In this document: positions 16,392-24,026 of the stretch, one piece after another
Position numbering within the stretch: position 1 is the stretch's first letter
Layout: each line of letters opens with the position of its first letter
Source of the DNA: Mycolicibacterium canariasense
GTDB taxonomy: Bacteria; Actinomycetota; Actinomycetes; Mycobacteriales; Mycobacteriaceae
Assembly: GCF_002101555.1 (NCBI RefSeq)
Contig: NZ_LQOL01000099.1
Span: forward strand, 1-64,000
Length of the DNA: 64,000 nucleotides
Direction of reading: 5' to 3'
The notes under the pieces: generated by a model
The model's input: only the letters and a program-made list of their open reading frames with translations
What the model was told of the DNA's origin: nothing
Database searches by the model: none
Position numbers and translations under genes: made by a program

Positions 16392-17150
16392 TCAGAAGAC
16401 GTTGTCCTTGTGATTCACGTCGGTGACCAGTCCACCGTCGACCACGAACTCGGCTCCGGTGGCGAACGAGGACTCGTCGCTGATCAGGAACACCACGAAG
16501 GCGGCAACTTCCTCGGACTGGCCCGGCCGGCCCAGCGGCGCGGTCACCATGTCCTCGGGAAAGCGTTCGGTCATCGGGGTGCGGATGAAGCCCGGATGCA
16601 CCGAGTTGACCCGGATGTTGTGCCTGCCGAGTTCCAGCGCAGCGGACTTGGCCAGGCCGCGGACCGCCCACTTGGACGCCACGTAGGGATGGACCATCGG
16701 CGCACCGCGCAATCCCTCGACGGAGGACACGTTGATGATCGAGCCGCTGCCGGCCGCCTTCATCGAGCCGACGGCGGCCTGCATCCCCAGGAAGGTGCCC
16801 GTGAGGTTGACGTCGATGACCTTCTGCCATTGCGTCATGTCGAATTTGCCGATCTTGCCCAGCGCGACGATGCCGGCGTTGTTCACCAGCCCGGTCAGCC
16901 CGCCGAAGGCCTCGTTGGCGGTGGCGACGGCGGCATCCCACTGGTCGGCCTGGGTGACGTCGAGGTGCACGTAGCGCGCCGACCCGGGATATTGCGCACC
17001 GAGATCGTCGGCCAGCGCCTGTCCGGGCTCGTCGAGGATGTCGCCGATGACCACCTTGCCGCCCTCGGCCACCAGCGCCCTGGCGTGGGCGGCACCCATG
17101 CCCTGGGCACCGCCGCTGATCAGTACAACCTTGCCGTCCACGCGTCCCAT
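16392..17150 (-). CDS. SDR family oxidoreductase, FabG3/20-beta-hydroxysteroid dehydrogenase-like
   Basis: A 252-residue short-chain dehydrogenase. The cofactor motif SGGAQGMGAAHAR (residues 12-24), VNNAGI, the catalytic Ser in INVSS and Tyr/Lys in YVASK are intact. The sequence from GDILDEPGQAL through YVHLDVTQADQW to GAEFVVDGG closely follows mycobacterial FabG3-type NADH-dependent 20-beta-hydroxysteroid dehydrogenases. A -10 element on the minus strand (TAGCCT, 17159-17164) sits 8 bases before the ATG, giving a leaderless start. The KstR-type site upstream supports a role in steroid redox chemistry, as inference. Confidence 0.87.
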   Translation of the reverse strand: MGRVDGKVVLISGGAQGMGAAHARALVAEGGKVVIGDILDEPGQALADDLGAQYPGSARYVHLDVTQADQWDAAVATANEAFGGLTGLVNNAGIVALGKIGKFDMTQWQKVIDVNLTGTFLGMQAAVGSMKAAGSGSIINVSSVEGLRGAPMVHPYVASKWAVRGLAKSAALELGRHNIRVNSVHPGFIRTPMTERFPEDMVTAPLGRPGQSEEVAAFVVFLISDESSFATGAEFVVDGGLVTDVNHKDNVF

Positions 17151-17183
17151 GGGGCGTGAGGCTACCGCACATCCGGGCGGAAT

Positions 17184-17197
17184 TAGAACCTGTTCCA
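17184..17197. promoter_or_regulatory. KstR-type operator in the SDR / reductase divergent promoter
   Basis: TAGAACCTGTTCCA matches TNNAACNNGTTNNA, the published pattern for the cholesterol regulator KstR, at every fixed position. It begins 19 bases upstream of the -10 of the SDR gene, so it covers the -35 region. It lies 56 bases from the divergent reductase start at 17254. Repression relieved by steroid-CoA intermediates is the expected mode. Confidence 0.72.
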
Positions 17198-17253
17198 ATT
17201 TCGGCGCGAACCGCTCATACTGCGATCAGACCACACATTCTGAGGAGATTTGT

Positions 17254-18339
17254 ATGGCCATTCGCGTGGCACTCGTCGGCACCGGAAACTGCGGCAGGCT
17301 GGCCCTCGTCCAGCTCATCGAGGATCCCCGGTTCGACCTGGTCGCGGTCGGTACGTCGAGCGCGGACAAGGTCGGCAGGGATGCCGGCGAGTTGGCCGGT
17401 CTGGACGTCACCACCGGCATCACCGCGACCGAAGGGCTCGACGCCGTCCTCGCATCGAAACCGGATTGCTTGGTCTACTGCGCCATGGGCGACACCCGAC
17501 CGGTCGAGGCCACCCGCGACGTCACCGCCGCGTTGTCAGCCGGTGTCAATGTGGTCGGCTCGGCGCCGGGCGGGCTGCAATACCCGTGGGGCGCCATGCC
17601 GGCCAGGGCCATCGACCGGGTGGAAGAGGCTGCCCGCCAGGGCAATTCGAGTGTGTTCATCACCGGGGTGGATCCCGGATTCGCCACCGACCTGGTGCCG
17701 TTCGCCATTGCCAGCACCTGCCAGCGCATCGACCAGATCAAGACGATGGAGATCGCCGACTACGCCACCTACGACGGCACCGAGGTGATGTCGGTCGTCA
17801 TGGGCTTCGGCAATCCGATGGATCGCCCCGGCCTGCTGTTCTATCCCGGCATCCTGAGCGCCGCGTGGGGCACCGCGATCACCATGCTGGCCGCGGGCCT
17901 TGGCGTGCAGGTCGACGAGATCACCGAGAGCTACGAACTGGCCCCCGCACCCGAAGATATGGAGGTCGCCACCGGCGTGATCGCCGCAGGCACGGTGGCG
18001 GCGATGCGTTTCCAGATCAACGGCATGGTCGGCGGACGGCCGGTGATCGTCGTCGAGCACGTCACGCGGGTGCGTGAGGACCTGCGCCCGGACTGGGCCC
18101 AGCCCGCGCAGCCGGGTGGGTCCTATCGGGTGGAGATCACCGGGGAACCGTCCTATGTCGTCGACATCTGCCCGACCAGCAGCCGCGGCGACCACAACTA
18201 CGCGGCGATCCTCGCCGCAGCCGGCCGGATCGTCAACGCGATCCCGGAGGTGGTGGCCGCGCCACCGGGCATCCGCACCACCCTCGACCTGCCGCTGGGC
18301 ACCGGCCAGGGCTTGGTGTACGCACAGCACGCAGAATAG
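17254..18339 (+). CDS. NAD(P)H-dependent amine dehydrogenase / dihydrodipicolinate reductase-like protein
   Basis: A 361-residue Rossmann oxidoreductase. The N-terminus VALVGTGNCGRLALVQL is a GxGxxG nucleotide-binding fold; VYCAMGDTRP and VVGSAPGGLQYPWGA follow the dihydrodipicolinate reductase-like group often annotated as NAD(P)H-dependent amine dehydrogenase. GAGGAG before the ATG at 17254 is a good ribosome site. It is divergent from the FabG3-like SDR across a KstR-type site and followed after 5 bases by a HAD phosphatase. Similar proteins occur in KstR-controlled loci of M. tuberculosis (from memory). The reaction is unknown. Confidence 0.78.
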   Translation: MAIRVALVGTGNCGRLALVQLIEDPRFDLVAVGTSSADKVGRDAGELAGLDVTTGITATEGLDAVLASKPDCLVYCAMGDTRPVEATRDVTAALSAGVNVVGSAPGGLQYPWGAMPARAIDRVEEAARQGNSSVFITGVDPGFATDLVPFAIASTCQRIDQIKTMEIADYATYDGTEVMSVVMGFGNPMDRPGLLFYPGILSAAWGTAITMLAAGLGVQVDEITESYELAPAPEDMEVATGVIAAGTVAAMRFQINGMVGGRPVIVVEHVTRVREDLRPDWAQPAQPGGSYRVEITGEPSYVVDICPTSSRGDHNYAAILAAAGRIVNAIPEVVAAPPGIRTTLDLPLGTGQGLVYAQHAE

Positions 18340-18344
18340 GAGGC

Positions 18345-19097
18345 GTGCCCGCCGACCCGACTGCCCAGATCCGCAGCGCACCCGCAGGACCGACGGTCGG
18401 CGCCTTCTTCGATCTGGACGGCACCCTGGTCCGCGGCTTCACCGCGACCGTGCATGCCGGGCACCGATTCCGCAACCGGCAGGCCAAGTTCGGCGAGTTG
18501 ACCGGGATCATCGAGGCCTCGGTGAGGTACAAGCTGGGCCGGATGGAGTTCGAGCGGCTGCTGCAGCGCGCCGCGGGCTACCTGATGGGCGACTCGCTGG
18601 CCGATCTCGAAGAACTCGGTGAGCAGCTGTTCCAGCGGCACACCGTCTCGCGCTTGTTCCCGGTCATGCGCGAGGTGGTGGCGGCCCATCAGGAACGCGG
18701 TCACACCGTGGTGATGAGTTCGTCTGCGCTGACGATGCACGCCGAGCCGGTGGCCCGGCATCTGGGCATCGCCGACGTGTTGTGCAATCACTTCGACACC
18801 GACGACGACGGGCGGCTGACCGGGCAGATCGTGCGACCGATCATCTGGGGCCGCAACAAGGCCCGCGCCGTCCTGGCGTTCAGCGCCGCGCACGGTATCG
18901 ATCTGAGCCGCAGTTTCGGTTACTCCGACGGCACCGAGGATCTGCCCGTGCTGGAAGCCGTCGGCCATCCGCACGCGGTCAACCCGCGGCCGGGCCTGGC
19001 TGCGGCCGCCGCGCAACGCGGCTGGCCGATCCTGCGGGTCAGCTCCGATGAGGGCCGCCGCTGGGTCGCGCTGCGGCGGCGCCGCGCGACTGGATGA
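18345..19097 (+). CDS. HAD family hydrolase, SerB-like (HAD-IB)
   Basis: A 250-residue HAD-superfamily phosphatase of the SerB-like IB subgroup. Motif I is FFDLDGTLVRG with nucleophile Asp23 and acid/base Asp25; motif II is in VVMSSSALTMHAEP; motif III Lys is in GRNKARAVL; motif IV is YSDGTEDLPVLE. GTG start with AGGAGG 5 bases upstream, right after the reductase stop, so the two genes form one unit. Mycobacterial relatives act on phosphoserine or lysophospholipid-type substrates; which applies here is unknown. Confidence 0.83.
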   Translation: MPADPTAQIRSAPAGPTVGAFFDLDGTLVRGFTATVHAGHRFRNRQAKFGELTGIIEASVRYKLGRMEFERLLQRAAGYLMGDSLADLEELGEQLFQRHTVSRLFPVMREVVAAHQERGHTVVMSSSALTMHAEPVARHLGIADVLCNHFDTDDDGRLTGQIVRPIIWGRNKARAVLAFSAAHGIDLSRSFGYSDGTEDLPVLEAVGHPHAVNPRPGLAAAAAQRGWPILRVSSDEGRRWVALRRRRATG

Positions 19098-19264
19098 CGA
19101 CCCGCACCGTCCGTCGGCCGTGCCCGCAGTCGGCGCACGCAGACTTCACGACCTGTTAAGCGCACTACCCGAGGGCGGTAATGGCATTCTCGCCATCTGT
19201 CGTGGGCCGAGCCGATTCCGGACGGCATGGGGCATTGCCCGACACCCGGGGGCATCCCCTAAAC

Positions 19265-19278
19265 TAGAACACGTTTCA
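19265..19278. promoter_or_regulatory. KstR-type operator upstream of the second nitronate monooxygenase
   Basis: TAGAACACGTTTCA matches TNNAACNNGTTNNA at every fixed position. It lies 35 bases before the ATG at 19314 in a 216-base gap that otherwise holds only small G-rich inverted repeats (for example GGGC-att-GCCC near 19230). Control of the downstream gene alone is expected. Confidence 0.68.
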
Positions 19279-19313
19279 GTCGTCCGCCCGCGCTCGTTCT
19301 TCAAGGAGAAGGC

Positions 19314-20444
19314 ATGCATACCGCCCTCTGTGACCAACTCGGCATCGACGTGCCGATCTTCGCCTTCACGCACTGCCGAGACGTCGTCGTCGCGGTCAGC
19401 AGGGCCGGCGGCTTCGGTGTGCTGGGCGCCGTCGGCTTCACCCCCGAACAGCTCGAGATCGAGCTCAACTGGATCGACGAACACATCGGTGATCACCCGT
19501 ACGGCGTGGACATCGTCATCCCCAACAAGTACGAGGGCATGGACGCCAACATGTCGGCCGACGAGCTGAAGTCGACGCTGAACGCGCTGGTCCCCCAGGA
19601 GCATCTCGATTTCGCCAAGAAGCTGCTGGCCGACCACGGCGTCCCCACCGGAGACCTCGACGACAACGCTCTGCAGCTGCTCGGCTGGACCGAGGCGACG
19701 GCCACTCCTCAGGTGGAGATCGCGTTACAACACCCCAAGGTCACCTTGATCGCCAACGCGCTGGGGACCCCACCGGCCGACATGATCAAGCACATCCACG
19801 AATCCGGGCGTAAGGTCGCGGCGCTGTGCGGCTCGCCCGCCCAGGCCCGCAAGCACGCCGAGGCCGATGTCGACATCATCATCGCCCAGGGTGGCGAGGG
19901 CGGCGGCCACTGCGGCGAGGTCGGCTCGATCGTGTTGTGGCCGCAGGTGGTCAAGGAGGTCGCGCCGCGTCCGGTGCTGGCCGCCGGCGGTATCGGCAGC
20001 GGCTATCAGATCGCTGCGGCGCTGGCCATGGGTGCACAGGGCGCCTGGACCGGCTCGCAGTGGCTGATGGTCGAAGAAGCCGAGAACACCCCCGTGCAAC
20101 AGGCGACGTACGCCAAGGCGACGAGCCGCGACACCGTGCGCAGCCGCTCCTTCACCGGCAAGCCGTGCCGGATGCTGCGCAACGACTGGACCGACGCCTG
20201 GCAGACCGCCGGCAACCCCGAGCCGCTGGGCATGCCCTTGCAGTACATGGTGTCGGGTATGGCGGTGGCCGCCACGCACAAGTACCCCGACCAGACCATC
20301 GACGTGGCCTTCAATCCGATCGGCCAGGTGGTGGGCCAGTTCACCAAGGTCGAGAAGACCTCCACCGTCATCGAACGCTGGGTGCAGGAATATCTCGAGG
20401 CGACCAGCACGCTGAATGAGATCAACGAAGCAGCCTCGGTGTGA
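19314..20444 (+). CDS. Nitronate monooxygenase family protein, KstR-linked type
   Basis: A 376-residue FMN-dependent nitronate monooxygenase-like TIM barrel. Fold signposts are PIFAFTHCRDVVVAVSRAGG, then IIAQGGEGGGHCGEVG and VLAAGGIGSGYQIAAALAMGAQGAWTGSQW. It carries a C-terminal extension with the FNPIGQVVGQF block not seen in the enzyme at 3489-4475. AAGGAG precedes the ATG. The sequence looks like the mycobacterial protein known as Rv1894c in M. tuberculosis, which I recall as part of the KstR regulon. A KstR-type site directly upstream fits. The substrate in steroid metabolism is unknown. Confidence 0.82.
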   Translation: MHTALCDQLGIDVPIFAFTHCRDVVVAVSRAGGFGVLGAVGFTPEQLEIELNWIDEHIGDHPYGVDIVIPNKYEGMDANMSADELKSTLNALVPQEHLDFAKKLLADHGVPTGDLDDNALQLLGWTEATATPQVEIALQHPKVTLIANALGTPPADMIKHIHESGRKVAALCGSPAQARKHAEADVDIIIAQGGEGGGHCGEVGSIVLWPQVVKEVAPRPVLAAGGIGSGYQIAAALAMGAQGAWTGSQWLMVEEAENTPVQQATYAKATSRDTVRSRSFTGKPCRMLRNDWTDAWQTAGNPEPLGMPLQYMVSGMAVAATHKYPDQTIDVAFNPIGQVVGQFTKVEKTSTVIERWVQEYLEATSTLNEINEAASV

Positions 20445-20462
20445 CGAGGTAGCCCCAGACCG

Positions 20463-20504
20463 CGAATCCCGTCGGCCTCCGTTCTCCCGGACCGGCGGGA
20501 TTCG
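20463..20504 (+). terminator. Stem-loop after the nitronate monooxygenase gene
   Basis: CGAATCCCG (20463-20471) pairs perfectly with CGGGATTCG (20496-20504) across a 24-base loop. Only a weak T-rich tail follows (TGTATTC). It lies 18 bases after the stop and before the tetR promoter, so a transcription terminator is likely. Confidence 0.5.
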
Positions 20505-20551
20505 TGTATTCACGGCCGGTTTCGCGCATCTGTTCCCGGCGGCGCGGTGGC

Positions 20552-20571
20552 TATGTATGATGCTCTACATA
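20552..20571. promoter_or_regulatory. TetR operator candidate
   Basis: TATGTA-tgatgctc-TACATA is a perfect 6-base inverted repeat with an 8-base spacer, 28 bases upstream of the tetR start at 20600. Position and size fit autoregulation of tetR and the oxidoreductase behind it. It is a strikingly AT-rich island in this GC-rich region. Confidence 0.6.
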
Positions 20572-20599
20572 ATCGGTCGGCCGAAAGGACACCGACGCC

Positions 20600-21163
20600 A
20601 TGGCCAGCCCACGTGACCGCATGATCGTCTCGGCGGCATTGCTGATCCGGGAGCGCGGCGCGCACGCGACCGCCATCTCCGACGTACTCGAACACAGCGG
20701 GGCTCCGCGCGGCTCCGCCTACCACCACTTCCCCGGTGGTCGCACCCAACTCCTCTGCGAGGCGATCGATTTCGCCGCCGAACACGTCGCCCGCCGCATC
20801 TCCTCGGCGGTGTCGGCGCTCGACGCGCTGGACGTCATCGTCGAGCATTTCCGTCATCAGCTGTCCGACACCGGCTTCCGGGCCGGTTGCCCGGTGGTGG
20901 CGGTGGCCGTGGAAGCGGACAACACCGAGGTCATGGCGCGCGCCGCCGCCGCCTTCACCCGGTGGATCACCCAGATCGAAGATCTGATGCGCGCCGACGG
21001 CATCGCCGCGGGCCGGGCCGCCGAACTCGCGATGCTGACCACCACGTCGATCGAGGGTGCGGTCCTGGTCGCGCGCACCGCCGGTGACGACACCGCCCTC
21101 ACCGTCGTCCACCGGCAGCTACGCACCCTCGTGGCTGCCGAAACCGGGGAACGAAAGGCGTGA
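20600..21163 (+). CDS. TetR/AcrR family regulator (LmrA/YxaF-type)
   Basis: A 187-residue TetR-type repressor. The helix-turn-helix is at about residues 8-50: MIVSAALLIRERGAHATAISDVLEHSGAPRGSAYHHF, listed here as its helices 1-3. The HHFPGGR signature and the C-terminal part with GCPVVAVAVE match the LmrA/YxaF ligand domain subgroup. One base after its stop begins the molybdopterin oxidoreductase gene, so it probably regulates that enzyme through the palindrome at 20552-20571. The ligand is unknown. Start is the ATG after a plausible GAAAGGA ribosome site. Confidence 0.9.
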   Translation: MASPRDRMIVSAALLIRERGAHATAISDVLEHSGAPRGSAYHHFPGGRTQLLCEAIDFAAEHVARRISSAVSALDALDVIVEHFRHQLSDTGFRAGCPVVAVAVEADNTEVMARAAAAFTRWITQIEDLMRADGIAAGRAAELAMLTTTSIEGAVLVARTAGDDTALTVVHRQLRTLVAAETGERKA

Positions 21164-21164
21164 T

Positions 21165-23405
21165 ATGACAACCTCCTCCGCGCAGTGGCAGCCCACCGCC
21201 TGCATCCTCTGCGAGTGCAACTGCGGCATCGTGGTACAACTGGACGGCCGCAGTCTGGCCAAGATCCGCGGGGACAAAGCACATCCCGCCTCGCAGGGGT
21301 ACACCTGCAACAAGGCACTGCGCCTGGACCACTATCAGAACAATCCGGCCCGACTGAGAGCACCGATGCGCCGCCGGCCCGACGGTGGCTACGACGAGAT
21401 CGACTGGGACACCGCGATCGCCGAGATCGCCGAGGGGTTCGCCCGCATCCGCGACAACTACGGCGGGGACAAGATCTTCTACTACGGCGGCGGCGGCCAG
21501 GGCAATCACCTCGGCGGTGCCTACAGCGGGGCATTCCTCAAGGCGCTCGGCGCCCGCTACCGGTCGAATGCCTTGGCACAGGAGAAGACCGGCGAATTCT
21601 GGGTGGACAGCCAGCTCTACGGCGGGCACACCCGCGGCGAGTTCGAACACGCCGAGGTGTCGGTGTTCGTCGGGAAGAACCCGTGGATGTCGCAGAGCTT
21701 CCCGCGGGCCCGCACGGTGTTGCAGGACATCGCCAAGGATCCGCATCGCTCGATGATCGTCATCGACCCGGTGATCACCGACACCGCCGAGCTCGCCGAT
21801 TTCCACCTGCGCGTGCGTCCCGGCACCGACGCCTGGTGCCTGGCCGCCGTCCTGGTGCAGGAAAACCTCTGCGACGAGCCATTTTTGGCCGAACACGTGA
21901 CCGACACCGATCCGGTGCGCGAGGCCCTGGCAGCGGTGGACGTCGACGGCTACGCCGCGCGCTGCGGTGTCGACGCCGACCTGTTGCGCGCGGCGGCACG
22001 CCGGATCGCCGCGGCGTCCAGTGTCTCGGTGTTCGAGGACCTCGGCATCCAGCAGGCGCCCAACAGCACCCTGAGCTCCTACCTCAACAAGATGCTGTGG
22101 ATCCTCACCGGCAACTTCGCCAAACGTGGCGGGCAGCATCTGCATTCGTCGTTCGCACCACTGTTCGGCGCGGGCGGGGTGGGCCGCACCCCGGTCACCG
22201 GAGCACCGGTCATCGCCGGGCTGGTGCCGTCGAATGTGGTGGCCCAGGAGATCCTCACCGCTCACCCCGACCGGTTCCGCGCGATGATCGTGGAGAGCAG
22301 CAATCCCGCGCATTCGGTCGCCGACTCGGCCGCGGTGGGCGAAGCGCTCGCCGCCCTCGAGCTGCTCGTCGTCGTCGACGTCGCGATGACCGAGACCGCA
22401 CGTCTGGCGCATTACGTGTTGCCGGCGGCCAGTCAGTTCGAGAAGGCCGAGGCCACCTTCTTCAATCTGGAGTTCCCGCACAACACCTTTCACCTACGGC
22501 ACCCGCTCATGACCCCGGCGCCGGGCACGCTGCCCGAACCCGAGATCTGGGCGCGGCTGGTGCGCGCGCTCGGTGTGGTCGACGATGCCGACCTGCAGCC
22601 ATTGCGCCAAGCGGCGGCCGACGGGCTGGATGCCTACGCGCAGGCGTTCTTCGCCGCCGTCGGAGCGAACCCCGCCCTGGGCCGGGTGCTGCCATACGTC
22701 CTCTACGAGACGCTCGGCCCGGTGCTGCCGCAGGGTTTGGCGGGCGCCGCCGCGTTGTGGGGGCTGGCCCAGAAGGCAGCGGTGACCTACCCCGACGCGG
22801 TGCGACGGGCCGGCCATGCCGACGGCAATGCGTTGTTCGATGCGATCCTGTCCAGTCCGTCCGGGGTGACGTTCACCGAGCACGAATACGCCGACGACTG
22901 GGGACTGATCAGCCATGCCGACGGCAAGATCGCGCTGGCCATCCCGGAGCTGCTGGCCGATCTCGCTGCGCTGGCCGCCGGTCCGGCGCAGCTGACCGAC
23001 GCCGAGTTCCCCATCGTGCTCTCGGCCGGCGAACGCCGGGCCTTCACCGCCAACGACATCTTCCGGGACCCCGCTTGGCGCAAGCGCGATGCCGACGGTG
23101 CGCTGCGGGTGAGCGTGCAGGATGCGCAGGCGCTGGGACTGGTGAACGGCGGCCGCGCCAGGATCAGCACGGCGGCCGGCAGCGCGGAGGCGACCGTCGA
23201 GATCAGCGCGGCGATGCTGCCCGGCCATGCGGCCCTGCCCAACGGCTACGGTCTGGATTTCGTCGGCGCCGACGGCATCTCGACGGTGCCGGGGGTCGCG
23301 CCGAACGCATTGACATCGGCCGATTGGCGCGACGCCTACGCCGGCACCCCCTGGCACAAACATGTGCCGGCGCGGATCACCGCCGTCGAATCGGTCACGG
23401 TATAG
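21165..23405 (+). CDS. Molybdopterin-dependent oxidoreductase (DMSO reductase family)
   Basis: A 746-residue oxidoreductase with an N-terminal [4Fe-4S] site (Cys13-x2-Cys16-x3-Cys20, plus Cys48) and molybdopterin guanine dinucleotide-binding domains. KALGARYRSNALAQ, VVVDVAMTETARLAHYVLPAASQFEKAEATFFN and the C-terminal molydop-binding barrel (LPNGYGLDFV) are visible. An extra Cys18 sits inside the cluster motif. No Tat signal is seen, so it should be cytoplasmic. Start is the ATG one base after the tetR stop. The substrate is unknown; formate, nitrate or S-/N-oxides are possibilities. Confidence 0.85.
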   Translation: MTTSSAQWQPTACILCECNCGIVVQLDGRSLAKIRGDKAHPASQGYTCNKALRLDHYQNNPARLRAPMRRRPDGGYDEIDWDTAIAEIAEGFARIRDNYGGDKIFYYGGGGQGNHLGGAYSGAFLKALGARYRSNALAQEKTGEFWVDSQLYGGHTRGEFEHAEVSVFVGKNPWMSQSFPRARTVLQDIAKDPHRSMIVIDPVITDTAELADFHLRVRPGTDAWCLAAVLVQENLCDEPFLAEHVTDTDPVREALAAVDVDGYAARCGVDADLLRAAARRIAAASSVSVFEDLGIQQAPNSTLSSYLNKMLWILTGNFAKRGGQHLHSSFAPLFGAGGVGRTPVTGAPVIAGLVPSNVVAQEILTAHPDRFRAMIVESSNPAHSVADSAAVGEALAALELLVVVDVAMTETARLAHYVLPAASQFEKAEATFFNLEFPHNTFHLRHPLMTPAPGTLPEPEIWARLVRALGVVDDADLQPLRQAAADGLDAYAQAFFAAVGANPALGRVLPYVLYETLGPVLPQGLAGAAALWGLAQKAAVTYPDAVRRAGHADGNALFDAILSSPSGVTFTEHEYADDWGLISHADGKIALAIPELLADLAALAAGPAQLTDAEFPIVLSAGERRAFTANDIFRDPAWRKRDADGALRVSVQDAQALGLVNGGRARISTAAGSAEATVEISAAMLPGHAALPNGYGLDFVGADGISTVPGVAPNALTSADWRDAYAGTPWHKHVPARITAVESVTV

Positions 23406-23823
23406 CGGGCGGTGCCGGTGGCGCCGGCACTCCCGGCGGCGGCGCCGGCACTGCCGGCGGCGCCTGGACCGGATCCGGGGTGTCCATGCCGCGCTGCGCC
23501 AGGCCCAGCACCAGCGCCTCCTTACCGCTGATCTCACGGTTCTGCACGGCGTTCCACAGGTCCCGCAGATAACTGACCCGCGGTGATTCGGCGCCGGCCA
23601 TCACACTGGGATCCATCGTCGATCCCGGCGGTGGCGCGTCCGGGCTGGACAGATGGGGCACGCCGTCCGGCGGCGCGGCGGCGGCAGCGGGGTCGGCGGC
23701 GACGGGGGGCACCGGCGGCGGTGGTGCATCCGTGGGATCTGCCGACGCGGGTGCGGCCAGCGCCAGCGCCGTCACCCCGCCGGCCAACGCCAGCAGTACC
23801 TTCGCTGCGACATCGATCGCCAT
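23395..23823 (-). CDS. Secreted Pro/Ala-rich protein of unknown function
   Basis: 142 residues. It has a signal peptide (MAIDVAAKVLLALAGGVTAL, cleavage after PASA-DP) and Pro/Ala-rich stretches at both ends framing one ordered segment, SPRVSYLRDLWNAVQNREISGKEALVLGLAQRGMD read as one helix-rich unit. That middle looks like a conserved exported-protein domain, but I do not recognise it. Convergent with the oxidoreductase; the 3' ends overlap by 11 bases. Upstream, the 203-base gap to the CYP125 gene holds both divergent promoters but no clear palindrome or KstR-type site. Confidence 0.75.
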   Translation of the reverse strand: MAIDVAAKVLLALAGGVTALALAAPASADPTDAPPPPVPPVAADPAAAAAPPDGVPHLSSPDAPPPGSTMDPSVMAGAESPRVSYLRDLWNAVQNREISGKEALVLGLAQRGMDTPDPVQAPPAVPAPPPGVPAPPAPPAIP

Positions 23824-24026
23824 GGATCCCCTTTCACCGTCGTACCGCGGTCAACAGGTAGTTCTGCGCGGGTCCGCAAATTGTTACACCTGAGCCCGGT
23901 GGGACGCACGCGAACCGGGATCTGTCAGGTTCGGCCACCTTCCCCGACTTCGGGACGCGGGCGCGTGCGGTGGTGTAGCAATGCCGAGAGGGACCAATTA
24001 CACACCGTCGTGTTGGGAGTGCAACG

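Noticed and set aside
23824..24026. A KstR or KstR2 site upstream of CYP125.
   Set aside because: No TNNAACNNGTTNNA and no CAAG-N2-CTTG type site was found in the gap.
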